Shown here in pieces: positions 47,562 to 57,800 of a stretch of 64,000 nt of DNA. The position numbers and the translations under genes were made by a program. Source of the stretch: Cystobacter ferrugineus (lineage in GTDB: Bacteria > Myxococcota > Myxococcia > Myxococcales > Myxococcaceae). Within the stretch, counting starts at the first letter, position 1. Every line of letters starts with the position of its first letter. The stretch covers positions 1 through 64,000 of the forward strand of contig NZ_MPIN01000006.1 of the NCBI RefSeq assembly GCF_001887355.1, read 5' to 3'. The notes under the pieces were generated by a model. The model ran no database searches and had not been told where the DNA came from. It saw nothing but the letters and a program-made list of their open reading frames with translations.

Positions 47562-48389
47562 ATGAACAAGACGCACATCCAGCCAGAGCGCATGCGCCGG
47601 CTCGTCACCGACTACATCGAGCGGTGGGAGACGAAGCCCTGGGGGGCGGTGGACATCCCCTGGGAGCAACTCCAGGCGGACCGCCTCACCGAGACCCAGG
47701 GCTCGGCCATCCGCTTCGTCACCCTCATCGAGGATCACGTCCCAGGCTACATCCAGGACGTGCTGAAACACTTTCCAGCCGATGAGTCGGTCTCTCCCAG
47801 CCAGTTCATGCACAACCGGGAACTCTTCCGGTTCTTCATGCGCTGGGCCCAGGAAGAGGACCGGCACGCGGATGTCTTTGGCCGCTACCAGGTACGCGCC
47901 GGCATCCAGAGCGAGGAAGCCCTTCACGCCGAGCTGTGCCGGCAGGGCCGCAAGACGTGGCGCTTTCCCCGCGAGCTTCCCGTCCAGATCTTCACGTACA
48001 CCGTCATCCAGGAGAAGGCCACCCAGCTCTACTACCAGATGCTGGGCCGGGCGGTGGACGAGCCCGTGCTCAAGGTGCTCCTGAACCGGATCCAGAAGGA
48101 CGAGGCCCGGCACTTCGCCTTCTACGCGAGCATCCTCGAGGCCTATATCGAGGAGCTGGGACAGGACATCCTCCCGGCGATCCAGGAGGTGCTCCACTCC
48201 TTCAAGATGCCGCTGGCGGAGCAGCTCGACAATTACTGGCGGTGGTCGTTGGAAGTCAGTGACGCGGCGGGAGGCTATGATCACACCGCCGCGTATACGG
48301 AGTTGGTGCGCGTCGTGCAGCGGGCCGCGAACGCATCCAGTAGCTCCCAGAAGCTGGCGGATTGGGTGCGAGCGGTCCGCGCGACCTAG
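47562..48389 (+). CDS. Acyl-ACP desaturase (ferritin-like di-iron)
   Basis: A 275-residue soluble desaturase of the plant stearoyl-ACP/mycobacterial DesA type. All six iron ligands are visible: Glu57 (TLIEDHVPGY), EEDRH (Glu99, His102), the Glu in VIQEKATQLYY, and DEARH. It introduces a double bond into an acyl chain held on ACP, using O2 and electrons from a ferredoxin or similar. Myxobacterial membrane fatty acids are commonly made by membrane desaturases, so a dedicated soluble enzyme next to an ACP suggests a special product. Starts 19 bp after the methyltransferase. Confidence 0.9.
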   Translation: MNKTHIQPERMRRLVTDYIERWETKPWGAVDIPWEQLQADRLTETQGSAIRFVTLIEDHVPGYIQDVLKHFPADESVSPSQFMHNRELFRFFMRWAQEEDRHADVFGRYQVRAGIQSEEALHAELCRQGRKTWRFPRELPVQIFTYTVIQEKATQLYYQMLGRAVDEPVLKVLLNRIQKDEARHFAFYASILEAYIEELGQDILPAIQEVLHSFKMPLAEQLDNYWRWSLEVSDAAGGYDHTAAYTELVRVVQRAANASSSSQKLADWVRAVRAT

Positions 48390-48398
48390 GAGCAGGCC

Positions 48399-50087
48399 AT
48401 GACCCCCGAGCACATCTCGACGCTGGTGGAGGCGCTCCAATGGACCCGGAGCACGTTTCCCACGCGGGGCTATGCGTATCCCGCGCTGAACACCTTCCTG
48501 AGCTACGAGGCGCTGGAGACACGCAGCGAGGTCGTGGCGCGCCGGCTGCGAGCGCGGGGGCTCCAGCGAGGTCAGCCCGTGGGCCTGCTGCTCAAGACGG
48601 GCCCCCAGTTCCTGCTGTCCTTCTTCGGCGTCCAGCGGGCGGGAGGTGTCCCGGTTCCCCTGGCCCTGACGGGCGGGAGGGATCTCTCGGGCTACTTCGA
48701 GCACCTCGCGCCCATCCTGAGGGATGGGGACATCCAGTGGCTGTGTGTCGAGACGTCGCTGATGGAGCTGCTCGGCGCGAGCCAGGCGCCCGAGGGGTTG
48801 CACCTGCTGTCCAGCGAGCAGCTCGTCGCGGAAGGTGACGTGGGCGAGGGCCCGGAGCCCATCGCGCCCGAGCCGGAGGAACTGGCGTTCATCCAATACA
48901 CCTCCGGGAGCACCGCCGCGCCCAAGGGCGTGGCCATCACCCATGCCAATGCCCTCGCGGGGCTGCGCTCCATCGTGGCGAGTGGAGGGTTCAGCTCCGA
49001 GGACGTGTTCTGTGGCTGGCTGCCCCACTTCCACGACATGGGGCTGGTGGGCATCCTGTTGACGAGCCTCTTCAATGGCTGTCAGGCGCATGTCTGGTCG
49101 CCCTACTCCTTCATCAAGGATCCCTCCGGCTGGCTGGCCTATTTCTCCAAGGTGAAGGCCACCATCTACACCGGACCGAACTTCTCCTATGCCTGGCTGT
49201 GCGACGGCGTGGAGCCCGGAGAGGTCGCGGCGCTCGATCTGTCCTCGGTGCGCCTGGCCGTCAACGGCGCGGAGGCGGTGGATGCGCGGCTGATGGAGGC
49301 CTTCGCCGACAAGTTCGCCCCCGCCGGGCTGCGGCCCGAGGCGCTCTACCCCGTCTATGGGCTGGCGGAGGCGGTCCTCGCCGCGACCTTCCCCGCGGTG
49401 GGCGAGCCGGTGCACGTGGACTGGGTGGATCGCGCGGCCCTGGGCAATGACCGGGAGGTGCGCCGGGTGGAGCGCTCGGCGCCGGGGAGCCGGGGCGTGG
49501 TGGCCCTGGGCCGGCCCGTGGAGGGCCTCCAACTGCGCATCGTGGGAGAGGACGGAGCGGTCCTCGGCGAGGACCGGGTGGGAGAGCTCCAACTCCTCGG
49601 GCCCGCCGTCATGCGGGGCTACTACCGCAACCCCAAGCTCACGGCCAACATCTTCCAGGAGGGATGGCTGCGCACGGGAGACCTGGGCTACCAGAAGGCC
49701 GGCCGCCTCTACGTCGTCGGCAGGGCGAAGGACGTGCTCAAGCAGGCGGGAGAGAGCTACTACCCCGAGGACATCGAGGCCGTGGTCCGTCCCCTGGAGG
49801 GCGTCCACCGGGGAGGCTGCGTCGCCTTCGTGGGAGGGCCCCTGGGCGAGGAGCGCATCATCTGCCTGGCGGAGACGGGGCTGCGGGAGCCGGCCGAGCT
49901 CGAGGGCCTGGCCCGGGAGATCGGCAAGGTGGTCCGCCGCAAGGTGGGCCTCGCGAGCCTCGAGGTGCTGCTCGTGAGGAAGAGCTCCATCGCCCGGACG
50001 ACGAGCGGCAAGTTGCAGCGCCACGTCATGAAGCGCAGGAGCCAGGGGCCGAGGGATGCGTCCCTGCTGTTCCAGCTCCGCCTCTGA
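48399..50087 (+). CDS. Fatty acyl-AMP ligase (FAAL)
   Basis: A 562-residue adenylate-forming enzyme. Motifs in order: FIQYTSGSTAAPKGVAITHANAL (phosphate loop), WLPHFHDMGLVGILLTSLF (FAAL hallmark), LAVNGAEAVDARLMEAF, YPVYGLAEAVL, LRTGDLGYQ and GRAKDVLKQAGESYYPEDIE. The HFHDMGL motif and length favour a FAAL, which hands the acyl-adenylate to an ACP, over an acyl-CoA synthetase. It would activate free fatty acids and load the ACP of this operon. Starts nine bases after the desaturase stop with AGGAG upstream. Last gene of the operon. Confidence 0.93.
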   Translation: MTPEHISTLVEALQWTRSTFPTRGYAYPALNTFLSYEALETRSEVVARRLRARGLQRGQPVGLLLKTGPQFLLSFFGVQRAGGVPVPLALTGGRDLSGYFEHLAPILRDGDIQWLCVETSLMELLGASQAPEGLHLLSSEQLVAEGDVGEGPEPIAPEPEELAFIQYTSGSTAAPKGVAITHANALAGLRSIVASGGFSSEDVFCGWLPHFHDMGLVGILLTSLFNGCQAHVWSPYSFIKDPSGWLAYFSKVKATIYTGPNFSYAWLCDGVEPGEVAALDLSSVRLAVNGAEAVDARLMEAFADKFAPAGLRPEALYPVYGLAEAVLAATFPAVGEPVHVDWVDRAALGNDREVRRVERSAPGSRGVVALGRPVEGLQLRIVGEDGAVLGEDRVGELQLLGPAVMRGYYRNPKLTANIFQEGWLRTGDLGYQKAGRLYVVGRAKDVLKQAGESYYPEDIEAVVRPLEGVHRGGCVAFVGGPLGEERIICLAETGLREPAELEGLAREIGKVVRRKVGLASLEVLLVRKSSIARTTSGKLQRHVMKRRSQGPRDASLLFQLRL

Positions 50088-50137
50088 GGCGCGGCTTCAC
50101 CCTTCGTGCCCGCGCGTGTCCATGAGGACGGCGCCGC

Positions 50138-50572
50138 TCATGGCCGGAACTTGCGCGGCAGCAGGGTATAGGTGGCCAGGGCGGACGCCACGTGCCGGCC
50201 GCCCTCGGTCCGCGCATCCATCCGGGCGTGGAACAACTCACTGCCCTTCTTGAGCAGCTCGCCCGTGGCGATCACCCGCTCGTGCGAGGCGACCTCCAGG
50301 AAGTTCACCTTGAACTCCGCCGTGACGAGCCAATAGCCCTCGCTCCGCGTGGCACAGGCGAACCAGCCCACACCGTCGAGCACGGTCGCGATGATGCCTC
50401 CGTGGATGCAGCCCGCGCCGTTGTTGTAACGGTCATCCGGCTCGAGCGCGAGCCGCGCCTGCCCCGGTGCCAGCTCCTCGAGGGTCTGCTTCACGAAGCT
50501 CAGCGCGGGCGTGCGCTCGAAGAGTCTGCGGAGCGAGGCGAAATACAACGCGTTGGGTGACTCGGACGTCAT
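50138..50572 (-). CDS. Hotdog-fold thioesterase, PaaI-like
   Basis: A 144-residue thioesterase. The active-site segment RYNNGAGCIHGGIIATVLDGVGWFA carries the HGG turn and Asp of the PaaI family, and EFKVNFLEVASHERVIATGELL follows. It cleaves acyl-CoA or acyl-ACP thioesters. It converges on the FAAL gene, so it is not in that operon, but it may release the product. This link is by position only. Confidence 0.87.
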   Translation of the reverse strand: MTSESPNALYFASLRRLFERTPALSFVKQTLEELAPGQARLALEPDDRYNNGAGCIHGGIIATVLDGVGWFACATRSEGYWLVTAEFKVNFLEVASHERVIATGELLKKGSELFHARMDARTEGGRHVASALATYTLLPRKFRP

Positions 50573-50723
50573 CGGCTCTCCCCCGGAGGCGAGTGAACGT
50601 GAAGAGGACTCGCAGTATAGGTGGCTTTTTCAAGAGACGTTGCAACCGTGCGCGGCGGCGGGCAGAAGGCGCGCGGCGGTCCACCCGTGCACCTTCGCAC
50701 CCGGGCCGCCCTTCGCTGGAGGA

Positions 50724-52763
50724 ATGATGTCCCGCACGTGGAGCATGTTGGCGGCGATGTGGCTCGTGGCCTGTGGCACGCCGTCCTCGGAAGACGAGAG
50801 GAGCGCGTCACCGGCCCGGGCCGAGGTGTCATCGCGGCAGGAGTGGGAGGGGGAGCTGGAAGTCTTCGTGGAGGACTCCCCGTCGCTCCAGCAGTCGCGT
50901 CTGAAGTACGTCCTCCATGGAGAGGGGCAGCGCCGCCCGGTGATCTTCAGCCGGGGCGAGCCGGAGGGGCTGCGCGGCGGCGTGCGGCTGAAGCTGCGCG
51001 GGCGCGAGGTGGGCCACCAGCTCCTCGCCGAGGAAGTGGAGGTGGAACGCCACGCCCAGTCCCTTCCCAGCGTCACCGCGACGTGCGGCGTCACCGGAGA
51101 GCAGCGCAGCCTGGTCATCCTGGCGGCGTTCCCGGACATGCCGAGGCCGGCCAACACGGTGGAAGCCACGCGGGAGATCTTCTTCTCCACCACGCGCCGC
51201 TCGCTGGCCGGCTACTGGCGGGAGGTGTCCGAGGGCCGCACCACGACCACGGGCGACGTGGTGGGCTGGTACACGCTGGACCGGGCCTATTCCTGCAACG
51301 AGACCGAGGCCATGCGTGACGCGGCCGTGCGGGCGGCGAACGCGGACGTGGACTTCACCCGGTATGACCGTGTCTTCATCGTCCATCCCCGGCCCCAGGC
51401 GGGTTGCTCCTATTCGGGCCAGGCCTCGCTGTCCTGCGGCTCGCTGTCGACACCGGATGGCACGGTCACCGCGTCCAGCGCGTGGCTCGTGGCCGAGGAG
51501 CTGACCCAGCACGACAGGGCCGTGGAGCTGGTGACGCACGAGGCGGGGCACAACCTCTCCCTGGGCCACGCGCGCTCGCGCGACTTCGGCGCCGAGCCGC
51601 TCGGCTACCTGGGCACCCCGGGAGCCATGGTGGAGTATGGGGACGTCTTTTCCTCCATGGGCGCGTGGAACCTGGGCCATTACGCGGCGCCACACAAGGC
51701 ACGCATCGGCTGGCTGAACGCGGCCTCCGTGGCCCAGGTGGAGGGCGTGGGGGGCACCTTCACGCTCGCGCCGGTGGCGTCCTCCGGTGGGTTGAAGGCG
51801 CTCAAGATTCGCCGTGGCTCCACGAGTGGCGGCTGGCTGTGGTTGGAATACCACCAGCCGCTGGGCGCCTATGAGGGGACGCTGGACGCCCAGGCCTTTG
51901 GCGGCGCGCTCGTGCACTACGAGGATGGGGAGACGCGGGAGTACTCGGACCTGCTCGACTTCACGCCGGAGACCGCGTCCTGGAACGATCCCGTGTTGCG
52001 GCCGGGAAGGACGTGGAACGACCCCTACAGCAACCTCTCCGTGACGGTGGAGTCCGCGACGGCCGCGGGGCTCACGGTGAGCGTGAGGTATGCGCGGAAG
52101 CCGTGCGTGCGGGCACTTCCCCAGGTGAAGGTGACTCCCTTCTCGGACACGGCGTCACCCGGGGGGCGGCCGGAGTTCGAGCTCGCCCTCACCAACCTGG
52201 ACTCGGCGGGTTGCGGCCCGAGCACCTTCCAGCTCTCGCCCATCATCCCCAGCGGCTGGAGCGCCGATCCCCTGCCCTCGCAAGTCACGGTCGACGCGTC
52301 CAGCACGGCCTACATGACCCTCCAGACGTACGTGCCCTACCGCATGGAGCTCGGACTCTACACGGCGGGCGTGAGCGTCACCCGGGACGGCCACACGGTG
52401 GAGGGCACGAGCACGGTGAAGCTCGTCGAGCGCTGCATCCTGACGCCGCCCACGCTCGTGCTCTCTCCGGCGACACGGACGGCGGCTCCGGACTCGGCGG
52501 TCACCTGGACGGTGAACGTGACCAACAACGACTCCGCCTCGTGCAATTGGGTCTGGTACGACTTCGTGTCCACCCTGCCCTCGGCGTGGGAGACGACCTG
52601 GTCCGAGTGGGGCGTGAATCTCCCTCCGGGCGGGGCCTTCACCTTCACGATGACGAAGACCATTCCCACGAGCGCGCGGGGGAGCCACACGGTGGACCTG
52701 AAACTCTATCAGGACGACTTCGGCCTCGCGGCGAGCACCACGGCCACCGTGGTGGTGGAATAG
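50724..52763 (+). CDS. Secreted zinc metalloprotease, gametolysin (M11)-like
   Basis: A 679-residue exported protease. A lipoprotein-like signal (WSMLAAMWLVACG) is followed by a pro-region of about 110 residues. The catalytic domain has the zinc motif THEAGHNLSLGHARS (HExxHxxGxxH) and the downstream VEYGDVFSSMGAWN that provides the Met-turn, both typical of peptidase family M11. Two C-terminal beta-sandwich repeats follow (each about 110 residues, with TPFSDTASPGGRPEFELALTNLDSAGC and LSPATRTAAPDSAVTWTVNVTNNDSASC). GGAGG lies just before a double ATG (50724/50727). Probably predatory or nutrient-scavenging; that is inference. Confidence 0.86.
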   Translation: MMSRTWSMLAAMWLVACGTPSSEDERSASPARAEVSSRQEWEGELEVFVEDSPSLQQSRLKYVLHGEGQRRPVIFSRGEPEGLRGGVRLKLRGREVGHQLLAEEVEVERHAQSLPSVTATCGVTGEQRSLVILAAFPDMPRPANTVEATREIFFSTTRRSLAGYWREVSEGRTTTTGDVVGWYTLDRAYSCNETEAMRDAAVRAANADVDFTRYDRVFIVHPRPQAGCSYSGQASLSCGSLSTPDGTVTASSAWLVAEELTQHDRAVELVTHEAGHNLSLGHARSRDFGAEPLGYLGTPGAMVEYGDVFSSMGAWNLGHYAAPHKARIGWLNAASVAQVEGVGGTFTLAPVASSGGLKALKIRRGSTSGGWLWLEYHQPLGAYEGTLDAQAFGGALVHYEDGETREYSDLLDFTPETASWNDPVLRPGRTWNDPYSNLSVTVESATAAGLTVSVRYARKPCVRALPQVKVTPFSDTASPGGRPEFELALTNLDSAGCGPSTFQLSPIIPSGWSADPLPSQVTVDASSTAYMTLQTYVPYRMELGLYTAGVSVTRDGHTVEGTSTVKLVERCILTPPTLVLSPATRTAAPDSAVTWTVNVTNNDSASCNWVWYDFVSTLPSAWETTWSEWGVNLPPGGAFTFTMTKTIPTSARGSHTVDLKLYQDDFGLAASTTATVVVE

Positions 52764-53014
52764 GTCCCCATCGGGACTTCCATGGCACTCCCAGCCTTCC
52801 CACAAGCCCAGACACAAACAACCGGGTGCCGCACATCGAGGCCAATGATTGACAGCCACACTGCGATTTTTCAAAGCACATCGGATTGAGGAGCGTTGTC
52901 GCGAAAAACCGTTTTGACAGGTCTCATCGGGTCGTGCACTATCGTCCCGCCACATGGGCGTGCACGCCCACTCGCGCATCAATCAAAGCTCCGCATCGTA
53001 CACGAGGAAGTGTC

Positions 53015-54172
53015 ATGCACCGGACTCACGCGCTGCGCTTGACGAGCATCCTGGCCGTTCTGCTTTTCGTGTTGCTTGCCTGCCCGCGACTGGCATCCGC
53101 ACAGACACGCATCATGCCACTCGGGGATTCGATTACCGGATCGCCGGGGTGTTGGCGCGCGCTGCTGTGGAATCAACTGCAAAGCACCGGCTTCACCGAT
53201 ATCGATTTCGTCGGCACGCTGCCACCCCAGGGGTGCGGTGTCGCCTACGACGGTGACAATGAAGGCCATGGTGGATTCCTCGCCACCACCGTGGCGGATC
53301 AGAATCTTCTCCCCGGCTGGTTGAGCGCCACGAGCCCGGACATCGTGCTCATGCATTTCGGCACCAACGATGTCTGGAGCGCGCGGACCCCCAGCCAGAT
53401 TCTGGCTGCCTTCAGCAAGCTCGTGGATCAGATGCGCGCGAGCAATCCAAACATGAAGATCCTGGTGGCGCAGATCATCCCCGTGGCGCCCGGTAGCTGC
53501 GCGGAATGTCCGCGGCGGACCATCGACTTCAACGCCGCGATTCCTGGCTGGGCGGCGAGCAAGAGCACGACGGCCTCACCGATCGTCGTCGTGGATCAAT
53601 GGACCGGTTTCAACCCGGCCACGGATACGGGCGATGGCGTGCACCCCAACGACGCGGGCATCGTCAAGATCGCGAACAACTGGTATCTGCCGCTGACACA
53701 ATTCCTGAACAACAATGGCGGCGGCGGCAATGAAATCATCGCCAATGGCACATACCGCATCACACCGCGCGCCAGCCCCGACAAAGCGCTTGATGTCGCG
53801 GGGCATGGGACGGCGGACAACACCAATGTGTTGCAGTGGTCCTATGGCGGAGCGAACAATCAGCGCTGGACGCTGACCCATCTGGGCGACAACGTGTATC
53901 AGCTCATCGGCGTGGAAAGCGGCAAGGCGTTGCAGGTCACCAGCACATCGACGGCCAACGGAACGAATGTCGACATCCGCACCTACACGGGCGCCGCGAA
54001 CCAGCACTGGGCAATCACAGCCACGAGTGACGGATTCTATCGCCTCACCCCCGTGAGCAGCAGTGGGTCGGCATTGGAGGTGTCGGGCAACTCCACGGCC
54101 AACGGAGCAAATGTCCAGCAGTGGGAATGGACCGGTGGCCCGAATCAACAGTGGACGTTTCAAACGCCCTGA
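53015..54172 (+). CDS. Secreted SGNH esterase with ricin-type lectin domain
   Basis: A 385-residue exported enzyme. A signal peptide (SILAVLLFVLLACPRLASAQ) precedes an SGNH/GDSL hydrolase domain with PLGDSITG (Ser), HFGTNDVW and DGVHPND (Asp-His), close to CE3-type carbohydrate esterases. A short Asn/Gly linker leads to a ricin B/CBM13 lectin domain with three QxW repeats (NNQRW, ANQHW, PNQQW). Probable substrate: acetylated plant or microbial polysaccharide. Base and codon use here are visibly less G+C-rich than in neighbours, suggesting transfer. GAGGAAG precedes ATG 53015. The 251-bp gap before it shows no other gene. Confidence 0.9.
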   Translation: MHRTHALRLTSILAVLLFVLLACPRLASAQTRIMPLGDSITGSPGCWRALLWNQLQSTGFTDIDFVGTLPPQGCGVAYDGDNEGHGGFLATTVADQNLLPGWLSATSPDIVLMHFGTNDVWSARTPSQILAAFSKLVDQMRASNPNMKILVAQIIPVAPGSCAECPRRTIDFNAAIPGWAASKSTTASPIVVVDQWTGFNPATDTGDGVHPNDAGIVKIANNWYLPLTQFLNNNGGGGNEIIANGTYRITPRASPDKALDVAGHGTADNTNVLQWSYGGANNQRWTLTHLGDNVYQLIGVESGKALQVTSTSTANGTNVDIRTYTGAANQHWAITATSDGFYRLTPVSSSGSALEVSGNSTANGANVQQWEWTGGPNQQWTFQTP

Positions 54173-54897
54173 CGACGATTCCCCCTGGCGCCGGGCCCCC
54201 GGTGGCATCCATCGCCCCGAGCCTCGCCCGCCGCCCTCTGGGCACCACACCTCTCCCTGGGGCCCATGAGGGCCGCCCCGGCCACCGTCCAGGGTTTCGC
54301 GCTTGGGATGTTGCCTCCGCGGGCAACCAGGCATTGCCCCGCTCCGTGCCTCCCCCTGGGTGACGGCAAGGAGTCCGCCGGGCCAGCACCTCGGGGACGC
54401 ACGCCTCACCCTGTCCCAGGCGGCAGCGTCCCGCGGCCTCTCGGCCCCAGGCGGCCTTCCGCCAGGGGCCCCTTCATTCGCGAGAGGTGGTGGCCCCTCC
54501 CTTCCCCGGCTCGCTGCCAGCATTGGGCGGATTGGACCCTTGCCGGGCGTGCACGGCCCCAGCACTACCCGTCCGCGGTCCTCCTCGGCCCCCCTTCACC
54601 TGCCCCCCCTCCACACAGCCCCTGTCCGTCTTATGCTCCCTTTGGGAGGTAAGGGCGCCCTGTGTCCCCTGACAGAGGGAGACAGCTGGCCAGGCACGAC
54701 GTGACAATCCCTATCATCGGAGCGCTTCGATGCGAGCGCAGGCGTGATGTCGAGGCCCACTGGCGAGGCGCGCGGCCTTGCTGGCCCCGGCAGCCGTCCT
54801 TCGCTGCTTTCCCCGCTCCCCTGCCCGCCCTCCTCATTTCAGCCGGATCTTCCGGTGAAGTATATTTACGGATTTGTACGGCCTTACGGCTATTTTC
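54173..54897. other. 725-bp region without a convincing gene, containing a dispersed repeat
   Basis: Only short frames with improbable composition are open here. The segment at 54461-54550 recurs at 60549-60667. The last ~60 bases before 54898 are A+T-richer (TATATTTACGG at 54861) and could hold the kinase promoter, but no good -35 box is seen. The rest may be a decayed insertion. Confidence 0.6.
54461..54550 (+). repeat. Dispersed repeat, copy A
   Basis: Shares a 20-base exact core (54504-54523, CCCCGGCTCGCTGCCAGCAT) and flanking similarity (AGGGGCCCCTT on the left, ATTGGACCC on the right) with copy B at 60549-60667. Same orientation. It lies in a gene-free stretch; its nature is unknown. 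Confidence 0.6.
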
Positions 54898-57800
54898 ATG
54901 ACTCCGTGTCCTGACGAGAACGAACTGCTGGAGTGGGAGGAGGGGCGCCTGTCCGCAGACGCCGTGGCCCGGCTCGAGGCCCACCTGGATGGGTGCGCTT
55001 CATGCTGCGCGGTGGTGGCGGGACTCAGGGGAGAGGAGGCCTTGCCCGCGCGGGGCCAGGAGTCCCCGGCGGCGCTCGGGCCGGGCAGTACGCTGGGGCC
55101 CGGGGCTCGCGTGGGGCGCTATGTGCTGCTGCGCCGCGTGGGCGAAGGGGGCATGGGGGTTGTCTTCGCCGCGTACGATCCGGACCTGGACCGGGAGGTG
55201 GCGATCAAGCTGCTCAAGCCCGGGGCGGTGGCGGACGCGGAGGCGCGCGGGCGGCTGGTGCGCGAGGCCCAGGCGCTGGCCCGGCTGTCCCACCCGAACG
55301 TCGCCATCGTGCATGACGTGGGGCAGGACGGCGACACCGTCTTCCTCGCCATGGAGCTGGTGCGGGGGCGGACGCTGCGCCACTGGCTGACGGAGGCGCC
55401 GCGGCCGTGGCGTGAGGTGCTCTCGCGCTTTCTCCAGGCGGGCCAGGGGCTGGCCGCCGCGCACGCGGTGGGGCTGGTGCACCGCGACTTCAAGCCGGAC
55501 AACGTGCTGCTGGGGGACGACGGCCAGGTGCGCGTCACCGACTTCGGCCTCGCGCACGCGGGACCCTCGCCCCTGGCCCCTCCGGAGCTGTCGGCCAGGG
55601 AGGATCCCGCCCAGCAGGCCCCACCCCCGCCGCCGGGAGGAGCCACCCTTACCGGCGTCCGGCTGGGCACGCCCGCGTACATGTCCCCGGAGCAGTGGCG
55701 GGGGCTGCGCGCGGACGCGCGCAGCGACCAGTTCAGCTTCTGCGTCGCGCTGTACGAGGCCCTCTTCGGCCAGCGACCCTTCACGGGTGGCACGGCGGAA
55801 GAGCGCGTCCGGGCCCTGCGTGAGGGACGGGTGACGCCGCCCCGCGGCTCGCGCGTGCCCGGCGCCGTGCGCGATGCGGTGCTGCGGGGCCTGGCCGCCG
55901 AGCCGACCTCGCGCCACCCTTCCCTGGACGCGCTTCTCGGCCGGCTCGAGTCAGGCGATCGCGCGCGGCGCTGGCGCTGGGCGGCGGCGCTGGCCACGGG
56001 CGTGGCGGCCAGCGCCGCCGCGGGCTTCGGCCTGGCATGGGGTGACGCCGCGCAGATGTGCACCGGCTTCGAGACCCGGCTGGAGGGCACCTGGGACGCG
56101 ACGCGCCGAGCCCGGCTGGAGCAGCGCTTCCGCCAGGGAGCACTGCCCGTGCCGGGGGACGCTTTCGAGTCCACCGCGCGGGCGCTGGACGCCTATGCCC
56201 AGGCGCTGGTGGCCCAGGAGCGGCAGTCCTGCGAGGACACGCGCGTGCGGCAAGCTCAGTCCGAGCGGCTGATGGATCTGCGTGCCGCGTGCCTGGATGG
56301 CCGGCGCCAGGCGTTGCACGTCCTGGTGGAGCTGCTGGAGGGGGGCGAGCGGGAGGCGCTCACCCGGGCGTCCGAAGCCGCGCGACAGCTCCCCTCGCTG
56401 GCCGCGTGCGCGGACCGGGATGCGCTCGCCCGCGTGGATCCGTTGCCGGAAGCCCCGGAGGCCCGGCGGGAGCTGGCGGCACTGCGCCGGGAGCTGGACG
56501 GGCTGCGCGTGCAGGGCTCGGCCGGCTTCCATGCGCGCGCGCTGCCCCGGCTCGAAGAGGTGGTGGCGGCACTGCGGGGATTGGGACACCGCCCCACCCT
56601 GGCGTGGGCACTGCTCCTGCTGGGCGAGCTGCGGGGCACCGCCGGGAGCTTCACCGAGGCGCGCGAGGTGCTGGAGGAGGCGGTGCGCGTGGCGGAGGCC
56701 GGGCACGACGACGAGACGGCCGCGCGCGCGTGGAACCGCCTCCTTTATACCGAAGTCCAGGGCATGGGCCTGGTGAAGGAGGCCCAGCGCACCGCGCGCA
56801 TGGCGGAGGCGGCCCTGGAACGACTGGGGCCCGAAGCCTCCCTGGAGGTGGCCGCGGAGCTGCGCCGCGTGCGCGGCAGCCTCAGCTACCGGCAGGGCGA
56901 GTACGCGCGCGCACTCACGGACGCCAGCGAGGCCCTGTCCCTGCTGGAGCGAGCGCGCGGGCCACGGGACGTCGCGCTCGCCGATGTGCTGACCGGCATG
57001 GGCATGGCCCTCAACGCGCTGGGACGCTACGCGGAGGCGGAGCGTCACCATGCGCGCGCCCTGGCGTTGATCGAGGCGGTGTACGGCCATGAGCACCCGC
57101 TGCGCGCGGCGCACCTCAACAACGTGGCCACCGCGCTGCGGCTCCAGGGCAAGGTGGCCGAGGCGGTGCAACGCTACGGCGAGGCGCTCGCGCTGGCCGA
57201 GCGCCTCCTCGGGGCGGAGCACTCCAGCACCAGCATGATCCGGGTGAACCTGGGCGACGCGCTCTCGCGGCAGGGCCAGCTCACGCAGGCGCTGACCCAC
57301 TATGAGCGGGCCCTGGCCAGCCTGCGCAAGGGAGGGGACGGCGATCAACCGCGGGTGGCCAACGTGCTGCTGAGCCTGGGCAATGTCCGGGCAGACCTGG
57401 GAGAGCTTCCGCTGGCGGAGGCGGCCTACCGCGAGGCGCTGGCGCTCCAGGAGGCGGAGCTCGGCCCCCGGCACCCGGACGTGGCCCTGTCTCGCAACAA
57501 CCTGGGCTGGGTGGCGATGGACGCGGGCCGCCTGCACGACGCGCGCGCCCACTTCGAGGCGGCGCGTGCGCTGTGGGAGGCCACGCTCGGCCCCAACCAC
57601 CCGAAGGTGGCCAGCGCCCTGTACAACCTGGGACATGTGGAGCTGCGCCTGCGCAGGGTGCGCCCGGCGCTCGTCCACCTGCGGCGGGCATTGGAGGTGC
57701 GCGAGCAGTCGCTCGGGGCGGAGCACCCCCGGGTGGCGCAGACGCTCGCACTGCTGGGCGAGGCGCTCGTGGAGGGCGGCCAGCTGCGCGAGGCCCGCGA

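Noticed and set aside
47463-50024. 853-codon open frame antisense to the desaturase and FAAL genes
   Set aside because: No domain, biased composition; the plus-strand genes have complete catalytic motifs.
54173-54707. Short frames on both strands between the esterase and the kinase
   Set aside because: No ribosome-binding sites, no domains, and several frames are open at once as expected by chance at this G+C.
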